A stretch of DNA of 37,232 bases from Paraburkholderia ginsengisoli NBRC 100965 (GTDB lineage: Bacteria > Pseudomonadota > Gammaproteobacteria > Burkholderiales > Burkholderiaceae), in assembly GCF_000739735.1 (NCBI RefSeq), contig NZ_BBJF01000029.1, positions 1 through 37,232 of the forward strand. Reading direction: 5' to 3'. Made by a program: the position numbers and the translations under genes. The notes below the pieces were generated by a model that saw only the letters and a list, made by a program, of their open reading frames with translations, had not been told where the DNA came from and did no database searches. Each line of letters opens with the position of its first letter. Position 1 is the first letter of the stretch. Shown here piece after piece: positions 31,839-37,232 of this stretch.

Positions 31839-32708
31839 TCAATCGAGCCGCTGCACGTTGTAGCGATGGGCACCCGCCACTCCGCCAAGCGCATTGAAGT
31901 CGGCCAGCACCGTTTCGCGTTCGCGCACATCGGCCAGCACTGCCGGATCGAGTAGCGCGCTAATCACTTCGTCGCGATCGCGGCCCGCTTGCACAACGAC
32001 GTCACCGTACGGACTCCAGATCGCGCTCGCGCCACACGTCGCCCAGCCGCCGGTCATGCCGACGTGATTCGACAGCAGCACGTACAGGGTGTTGTCGAAA
32101 GCACGCGCGGGAAACCAGATACGCGACTGGTGATAACCCGTCTTCGCGCTGAAGAGCGCGCTCGCCAGATAAGCATGCGCGCCGTTGACCGCCGCGAGCC
32201 GCGCATGCTCCGGGAAGCCGGCGTCGTAGCACACGCTCAGCGCAAGCCGCCATCCGTCGAGTTCCAGCATGCCGCCTTGCGAGCCCGGCTGATAGATACG
32301 CGACTCACTGCTATATAAATACTGCTTGTGATACGGCTCAAGCTGTTCGCCGGAGCGGTTGAACATCAGTGACGAGATATGAAGACCACCCGCACCATTC
32401 GCATTGCGCGTCGCCGCGCCGACGATCACCGCGATCTCGCGCTGTCTGCACACTGCGCAAATCGGTTCGAGCCGTGGGTCGTGTGCGTCGAAAGCGTATT
32501 TCGCGGGGTCGCCTGCAACCAGATCGGGTTCATAGCCGCTCAGGAACTTCTCGGGAAAAACCACCAGTCTCGAGCCCTGGTCGGCGGCGAGACCGGTCAA
32601 TTCGACCGTTCTCGCGATGTTCGCGGCCACGTCGCCGGAAACCGGTTGTGCCTGCGCAGCCGCGATTCGCAATGACGTCTGCGGCAGCGATGCCTGTTTG
32701 TGATTCAA
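31839..32708 (-). CDS. Nitrilase-superfamily carbon-nitrogen hydrolase
   Basis: A 289-residue amidohydrolase. I chose TTG at 32708 because GGAG lies 6 bases upstream; a GTG at 32747 would add 13 residues but has no ribosome binding site. The Glu-Lys-Cys triad is present: E53 in VVFPEKFLSGY, K128 in PYHKQYLY and C160 in LSVCYDAGFPE. Family members hydrolyse or condense amides, carbamoyl compounds or nitriles; the sequence does not show which. The C-terminus (VLADFNALGGVAGAHRY) is as expected for this fold. The gene diverges from the Lhr-type helicase. Confidence 0.87.
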   Translation of the reverse strand: MNHKQASLPQTSLRIAAAQAQPVSGDVAANIARTVELTGLAADQGSRLVVFPEKFLSGYEPDLVAGDPAKYAFDAHDPRLEPICAVCRQREIAVIVGAATRNANGAGGLHISSLMFNRSGEQLEPYHKQYLYSSESRIYQPGSQGGMLELDGWRLALSVCYDAGFPEHARLAAVNGAHAYLASALFSAKTGYHQSRIWFPARAFDNTLYVLLSNHVGMTGGWATCGASAIWSPYGDVVVQAGRDRDEVISALLDPAVLADVRERETVLADFNALGGVAGAHRYNVQRLD

Positions 32709-32920
32709 CGCGAACTCCGTGATGAATGGACCATTGCAATGCGCCACGCGGATTCGGCCACTCTATGAATGCGCAAAGTCCCGGCATTTAATCACGATCA
32801 GCGCCGCGAGCGAAAGTACGCGCACGCCGACGTGAACCCCGGCACGCTTCCATAGTCCACATAAGACACTCAACGCGAGCCATTGGTCGACAGCGACTGC
32901 CATGCCCAAGAGTACTTTCG

Positions 32921-35566
32921 ATGACCGAACCGGCTGATTCCGACGAGCCTCTCGATCCGGCGCCCGCCGTCGCGCCCGAACGGCGCCGCGCGCCCCGCCC
33001 GCGTCGCATTCCGCGCAGCCGCGAACAGCAGGCGCGACTCGATGCGCGCGAGCCGGCCTTCGAGCCGGTCCCTTTCACGCTCGACGACACCGCCGCGCGC
33101 CGCCCCTTCGCCGACAAACTCCGCGAATGGTTCGAAGCGCGCCGCTGGCAGCCGTTCGAATTTCAGCGCGACGTGTGGGCGGAAATCGGTCGGGGCGCGA
33201 GCGGCTTGCTGCACGCGACCACCGGCGCGGGCAAGACCTGGGCCGTATGGTTCGGCGCATTGGCCGCCTTCGCAACATCCGAAGCGTCGGCGCGCAAGCG
33301 TACTCCGCGCACGCAGCCCGAGTCGCTCACCGTGCTCTGGATCACGCCGATGCGCGCGCTCGCCGCGGACACCGCGCGCGCGTTGCAGAGTTCGGCGGCC
33401 GAGTTGGCCGTGCCGTGGAGCGTCGGCTTGCGCACCGGCGATACGTCGTCGGCGGAACGCGCGCGGCAGAACCGGCGCATGCCGACGGCGTTGGTCACGA
33501 CGCCCGAGAGCCTGACGCTGATCCTCACGCGGCCCGACGCGCGTGAAGTGCTCTCGCATGTGCGGCTCGCGATCGTCGATGAATGGCATGAGTTGCTCGG
33601 CAATAAGCGCGGCACGCAGACACAACTCGCGCTCGCGCGTCTCGCGCATTGGCGTCCTGACTTGCAGGTGTGGGGGCTGTCGGCGACGCTCGGCAACCTG
33701 CCCTTCGCCGCGGACGTGCTACTCGCCCCCGTGAAGACGCCGCGCGTAAGCGTGCATGGCGCGCTGCCCAAAGCATTGATCGTCGACACGGTGATTCCCG
33801 AGACCATCGAACGTTTTCCGTGGGGCGGCCACATGGGGATGCGCCAGGTCGGCGCGGTGGCCGACGCGATCGGCGAAGCGCAAACCTCGCTCGTGTTTAC
33901 CAACACCCGCTCGCAATGCGAAGTCTGGTATCAGGCGCTGCTCGAAGCGCGGCCCGAATGGGCCGGGCTGATTGCATTGCATCACGGTTCGCTCGATCAG
34001 GAAGTGCGCGAATGGGTCGAGCGTGGCCTGAAGAGCGGCCTGCTGAAAGTGGTGGTGTGTACGTCGAGTCTCGATCTCGGCGTCGATTTTCTGCCGGTGG
34101 AGCGCGTGTTCCAGATCGGCTCGCCGAAGGGCGTCGCGCGTTTGATGCAGCGTGCGGGCCGCTCAGGACACGCGCCCGGACGTCCATCGCGCGTGACGAT
34201 CGTGCCCACGCATGCGCTCGAACTGGTCGAAGCCGCCGCCGCGCGCGAGGCGGTCGAGAAGCGTCAGATAGAAGGCCGCGAAACGCCGGAGAAACCGTTC
34301 GACGTGCTCGTCCAGCATCTCGTCACGGTGGCGATCGGCGGTGGTTTCGACGCGCGTGAACTGTACGGTGAGATTCGCGGTACCTATGCGTACCGGGATC
34401 TGACGCAAGCGGAGTTCGACTGGGCGCTCGGCTTCGTCGAAGGCGGCGGCACGTCGCTGCGTGCGTATCCCGACTACCATCGCGTGGTGCGCGAAAACGA
34501 CGGCCTCTATCGCGTGCCGCGCGAGGATCTGGTGCGCCGCCATCGCAACAACATCGGCACGATCGTCGCGAACGGCACGCTGAATGTCGCGTATCTGTCG
34601 GGCGGCCGAATCGGTGCGATTGAAGAGTCGTTCATTTCACGGCTCAAAACAGGGGATATTTTCACTTTCGGCGGTCGTGCGCTCGAATTGATCCGCGTGC
34701 AGGACATGACCGCCTGGGTACGGCGCGCGACGTCGTCGCGTGGAGCGATGCCGCAATGGGCGGGCAGCCGCATGCCGCTCTCGTCCGAACTCGCCGACGC
34801 CACACTGACGATGCTCGCGCGCGCCGCCGATGGCATCTATGACGAACCCGAGATGCGCGCCGTACGGCCGCTGCTCGAATTGCAGCAGAAGTGGTCGGCG
34901 TTGCCGGAGCCGGGCGTGCTGGTCGTGGAGTTGGTGAAGTCGCGCGAGGGACATCATTTCTTTTGCTATCCGTTTGCGGGGCGCACCGCGCATATCGGCG
35001 TGGGCGCCCTGCTCGCATGGCGGGTCGCGCGCGAGAAGCCCGGCACCTTTTCGATTTCGATGAACGACTACGGTTTCGAGCTGCTGTCCGCGCAACCCTT
35101 CGACTGGGCCGCACAACTGGAGGGCGGATTGCTCTCGCTCGACGGCCTGCAGCACGACATTCTCGCAAGTCTCAATTCTTCCGAACTGTCGATGCGGCGC
35201 TTTCGCGAGATTGCGCGGGTATCGGGTCTGGTGTTTCAGGGGCATCCGGGTCAACAGAAAAGCGCGCGGCAATTGCAGGCGTCGAGCGGTCTTTTCTACG
35301 AGATCTTTCGTAATCACGATCGCGGCAACCTGCTGCTCAACCAGGCCGATGACGAAGTGCTACTGCAGGAACTCGACGCCCGGCGCATTCGTATTGCACT
35401 CGAACGGATGAACGCGAGCCGGGTGGTGGTGACGCGACCGAAGAAGCCGACGCCGTTTGCGTTTCCGTTGATCGTCGGACGCTTGCGCGAGAAGGTCAGC
35501 ACCGAGAAGCTCGCGGATCGTGTCGAGAGAATGCTCGCTGAACTCGAAAAGGCGGCGCGCGCATGA
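32921..35566 (+). CDS. Ligase-associated DNA-damage-response DEXH helicase (Lhr family)
   Basis: An 881-residue superfamily 2 helicase. A basic, disordered-looking N-terminus (residues 1-50) precedes the core. Walker A is ATTGAGKT (99-106) and the DExH box is VDEWHELLG (about 221). Later motifs include LSATLGN, LVFTNTRSQCEVWY, VVCTSSLDLGVDFLPV and LMQRAGRSGHAPG. A winged-helix and C-terminal Lhr-specific region fills residues 430-880. This length and the 4-bp overlap with pdeM mark the ligase-associated subgroup, which acts with an exonuclease and ATP-dependent ligase in repair. Those two genes are not next to it here. Confidence 0.93.
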   Translation: MTEPADSDEPLDPAPAVAPERRRAPRPRRIPRSREQQARLDAREPAFEPVPFTLDDTAARRPFADKLREWFEARRWQPFEFQRDVWAEIGRGASGLLHATTGAGKTWAVWFGALAAFATSEASARKRTPRTQPESLTVLWITPMRALAADTARALQSSAAELAVPWSVGLRTGDTSSAERARQNRRMPTALVTTPESLTLILTRPDAREVLSHVRLAIVDEWHELLGNKRGTQTQLALARLAHWRPDLQVWGLSATLGNLPFAADVLLAPVKTPRVSVHGALPKALIVDTVIPETIERFPWGGHMGMRQVGAVADAIGEAQTSLVFTNTRSQCEVWYQALLEARPEWAGLIALHHGSLDQEVREWVERGLKSGLLKVVVCTSSLDLGVDFLPVERVFQIGSPKGVARLMQRAGRSGHAPGRPSRVTIVPTHALELVEAAAAREAVEKRQIEGRETPEKPFDVLVQHLVTVAIGGGFDARELYGEIRGTYAYRDLTQAEFDWALGFVEGGGTSLRAYPDYHRVVRENDGLYRVPREDLVRRHRNNIGTIVANGTLNVAYLSGGRIGAIEESFISRLKTGDIFTFGGRALELIRVQDMTAWVRRATSSRGAMPQWAGSRMPLSSELADATLTMLARAADGIYDEPEMRAVRPLLELQQKWSALPEPGVLVVELVKSREGHHFFCYPFAGRTAHIGVGALLAWRVAREKPGTFSISMNDYGFELLSAQPFDWAAQLEGGLLSLDGLQHDILASLNSSELSMRRFREIARVSGLVFQGHPGQQKSARQLQASSGLFYEIFRNHDRGNLLLNQADDEVLLQELDARRIRIALERMNASRVVVTRPKKPTPFAFPLIVGRLREKVSTEKLADRVERMLAELEKAARA

Positions 35567-36234
35567 CGCCTACGTCGTTGACGGTTCAGATCGCCGGGCA
35601 TGCATTAGTGCTGTCGAGCTTGCGCGCGAGTTTCGATCCGGCGCTGCGCTGTCTGTTCGTCGCCGATGCGCACTTCGGCAAGGACGCGGTGTTTCGTGCG
35701 CGCGGCATTCCGGTGCCGATCGGCTCGACCGCCGACAATCTGCTGCGCCTCGATATCCTGATCGCCGAATTCGAACCGGCGATACTCGTGTTCCTCGGCG
35801 ACCTGCTGCATGCGCGCGAATCGCATGCGCCGGAAACGCTCGATGCGCTGCATGCGTGGCGCGCACGCCATGCGCGACTGCGGGTGGTGCTAGTGGAGGG
35901 CAATCACGACCGGCACGCGGGTGCGCTGCCGGGGACGCTGAATGTCGAGTATGTGCGGGAACCGTGGATCGTCGGGCCTTGGGCGTTGTGTCATGAGCCG
36001 CAGCGGGTCGACGGCGCGTATGCGCTTGCGGGCCATGTGCATCCGGTCTATCGGATCACGACGCGAACCGATTCGGTGCGCGTGCCGTGTTTCCGGTTCG
36101 GCAAGGAGTGCGGCGTGTTGCCGGCTTTTGGAAGCTTTACGGGAGGAGCGCGCGAGGAAGGACGTGCGGCTGCGGAGAGAGTGTTTCTCGTCGTGCAGGA
36201 GCGGGTAATCGAGGTGGGGGGTGCGTCGGGGTGA
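35563..36234 (+). CDS. pdeM: Ligase-associated DNA-damage-response metallophosphoesterase PdeM
   Basis: A 223-residue calcineurin-like phosphoesterase. The dinuclear metal motifs are complete: DAHFGKD (D-x-H), LGDLLHAR (GD), EGNHDRH (GNHD) and AGHVHP (GHxH). It starts at an ATG overlapping the helicase stop (ATGA), so the two are translationally coupled. PdeM is part of the ligase-associated repair set with helicase, exonuclease and ligase. Its activity on DNA ends is inferred from the family. A hairpin directly overlaps the stop codon and may terminate the transcript. Confidence 0.93.
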   Translation: MTPTSLTVQIAGHALVLSSLRASFDPALRCLFVADAHFGKDAVFRARGIPVPIGSTADNLLRLDILIAEFEPAILVFLGDLLHARESHAPETLDALHAWRARHARLRVVLVEGNHDRHAGALPGTLNVEYVREPWIVGPWALCHEPQRVDGAYALAGHVHPVYRITTRTDSVRVPCFRFGKECGVLPAFGSFTGGAREEGRAAAERVFLVVQERVIEVGGASG

Positions 36235-36254
36235 GTGGACGCGAACGTCCACTC
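36233..36254 (+). terminator. Hairpin at the end of pdeM, candidate terminator
   Basis: GAGTGGACG-CGAA-CGTCCACTC, a perfect 9-bp stem with a tetraloop, followed by only TTT. It overlaps the pdeM stop codon. The weak T-run makes the call moderate. Confidence 0.55.
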
Positions 36255-36364
36255 TTTGGTGATTATGGTGCGTGGGGTGTGTTGCTGGATGTGTTGCTCG
36301 GGTTGCTGCTGTTGTCTCTGTTTGCTTCGGTTGTGTCTGTTGCTTCTGATGCTTTTGGCTGTTC

Positions 36365-36395
36365 GCGCGCGGAGGTCTCGCCAGCCTCCGCGCGC
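36365..36395. repeat. GC-rich hairpin downstream of the glycine-rich gene
   Basis: GCGCGCGGAGG/CCTCCGCGCGC form a perfect 11-bp stem with a 9-nt loop, 25 bp beyond the stop of the minus-strand glycine-rich gene. Neither strand has a T-run after it. It may help end or stabilise one of the two convergent transcripts. Confidence 0.5.
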
Positions 36396-36419
36396 TGCGG
36401 GGAAAGTTATCCGCCAGTT

Positions 36420-37232
36420 TTAATGGTTGCCCCCGCCGTGGCCACCATTGCCGCCGCCGTAGCCGCCGCCATGACCTCCACCGAAGCCGCCACCGAACCC
36501 GCCACGGCCCGAGCCGAAGCCACCGCCAAAGCCACCGCGGCCTGAGCCGAAGCCGCCGTTGCCCGGGCCACCGTTGCCGCCGTTGCCGGGACCACCGTTG
36601 CCTGCGCCAGGACCGCCGTTGCCACCGTTGCCGGGACCGCCTTTGCCTCCGTTGCCGCCGTTGCCCGGACCGCCGTTACCCGCGCCGCCGCCGTTCCCTC
36701 CATTGCCGGCACCTCCGGCACCGCCGTTACCTGGGCCGCCGTTGCCACCATTGCCGGAACCGCCGTTGCCAGAGCCGCCGCCGTGGCCGCCGTTACCCGC
36801 GCCTCCGCCGTTGCCGCCGTTGCCGGCGCCACCGTTGCCCGAGCCGCCGCCGTGACCTCCGTTGCCGGAGCCGCCGTTGCCGGAGCCGCCGTTGCCTGAC
36901 CCTCCGCCGTTACCTCCGTTGCCGGAGCCACCATTGCCCGAGCCGCCTCCGTGGCCTCCGTTGCCGGAACCGCCGTTGCCTGAGCCACCTCCGTGGCCTC
37001 CGCCGCCGGAACCACCGTTGCCCGAGCCACCACCGTTGCCGCCGTTGCCGGAACCACCGTTGCCCGAGCCGCCACCGTGACCGCCGCTGCCGGAACCGCC
37101 GTTGCCTGCGCCGCCTCCATTGCCGCCATTGCCGGAACCGCCGTTGCCCGAGCCACCACCGTGACCGCCGCTGCCGGAACCGCCGTTGCCTGCGCCGCCA
37201 CCGTTGCCGCCGTTGCCGGAACCGCCGTTGCC
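36420..37232 (-). CDS. Glycine-rich repeat protein (N-terminus beyond window edge)
   Basis: The frame is open on the minus strand from the right edge to a TAA at 36420-36422, giving 270 residues. More than half are glycine. The part nearest the edge is built of 14-residue units of the form GNGGSGNGG(N/H)GGG(A/S). Further on the repeats shorten and Pro appears (GNGGP). The C-terminus changes to GSGRGGFGGGF units and ends GGGYGGGNGG-HGGGNH. The overlapping plus-strand frame gives only Pro/Leu repeats and is rejected as a shadow. The start, any signal peptide and the total length are outside the window. Surface or cell-wall-like, PE_PGRS-type or RNA-binding glycine-rich proteins are possibilities. 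Confidence 0.75.
   Translation of the reverse strand, partial: GNGGSGNGGNGGGAGNGGSGSGGHGGGSGNGGSGNGGNGGGAGNGGSGSGGHGGGSGNGGSGNGGNGGGSGNGGSGGGGHGGGSGNGGSGNGGHGGGSGNGGSGNGGNGGGSGNGGSGNGGSGNGGHGGGSGNGGAGNGGNGGGAGNGGHGGGSGNGGSGNGGNGGPGNGGAGGAGNGGNGGGAGNGGPGNGGNGGKGGPGNGGNGGPGAGNGGPGNGGNGGPGNGGFGSGRGGFGGGFGSGRGGFGGGFGGGHGGGYGGGNGGHGGGNH
36897..37232 (-). repeat. Eight tandem 42-bp units inside the glycine-rich gene
   Basis: Eight consecutive 42-bp (14-codon) units run from 37232 down to 36897, with irregular units (57, 42 and 27 bp) continuing to 36771. Two unit types alternate near the edge: GNGGSGNGGNGGGA and GNGGSGSGGHGGGS. The array continues beyond the window, so the copy number is not known. 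Confidence 0.9.

Noticed and set aside
36559..37080. Pro/Leu-rich repeat frames on the plus strand
   Set aside because: They are the complement of the glycine codon repeats; the minus strand gives a coherent Gly-rich protein with a changed, aromatic-rich C-terminus and a natural stop.
36771..37232. Possible CRISPR or satellite array
   Set aside because: The 42-bp units are directly adjacent without spacers and stay in frame in a coding region.

Overview
The window is a GC-rich bacterial chromosome segment from the Burkholderiaceae, most likely Paraburkholderia. The evidence is the strong G/C third-position bias, the DUF3348-DUF802 pair, an H-NS protein with an Ala/Lys-rich tail, and oxalate, monocarboxylate and siderophore modules typical of plant- or soil-associated Burkholderiales. 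I saw no rRNA, tRNA, CRISPR array, prophage or insertion sequence. All calls come from reading the sequence and from remembered family motifs; no database search was run.

Layout. At 1-2193 (minus) lies an operon of a DUF3348 protein and a DUF802 protein with a MotA/TolQ/ExbB-like membrane core and a long coiled tail, cut by the left edge. At 2721-5122 (plus) are a DadA-like FAD oxidoreductase and an aldo/keto reductase. At 5447-9357 (plus) is an iron module: a 19-bp Fur-box-like palindrome, a Fiu/PiuA-type TonB receptor, a Sel1-repeat protein and a PiuC/YbiX hydroxylase. At 9440-11115 (minus) are an MctP-type sodium:solute symporter and its small DUF3311 partner. They diverge from a Cache-domain histidine kinase and a LuxR-type response regulator (11410-13469), with three TACGTA boxes in between.

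At 13543-19329 is an oxalate module: a small divergent unknown gene, an OxlT-like transporter, oxalyl-CoA decarboxylase, formyl-CoA transferase and a stand-alone PAS protein with FixL-like features. A BON-domain exported protein follows. At 20153-24960 is a tight four-gene cluster: a lipoprotein arylsulfatase with an atypical C-A-I-T-R active-site motif, an exported formylglycine-generating-enzyme homologue, a MetQ/NlpA-like binding protein and a YkgJ cysteine-cluster protein.

At 25072-32708 most genes are on the minus strand: cardiolipin synthase, two unknowns, the two-domain H-NS with a histone H1-like tail, a DUF6765 protein, a DUF488 protein, an FKBP and a nitrilase-family amidohydrolase. 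Two small exported proteins lie on the plus strand. At 32921-36234 (plus) are the ligase-associated Lhr-type helicase and the PdeM phosphoesterase. At 36420 to the right edge (minus) is the C-terminal part of a glycine-rich protein built of 42-bp repeats.

How they fit together: the iron, monocarboxylate and oxalate modules are each self-contained uptake-plus-metabolism units with nearby candidate control sites. The most system-like and least understood parts are the DUF3348/DUF802 putative proton-driven membrane machine, the sulfatase/FGE/MetQ-like/YkgJ cluster and the PAS protein attached to the oxalate operon.
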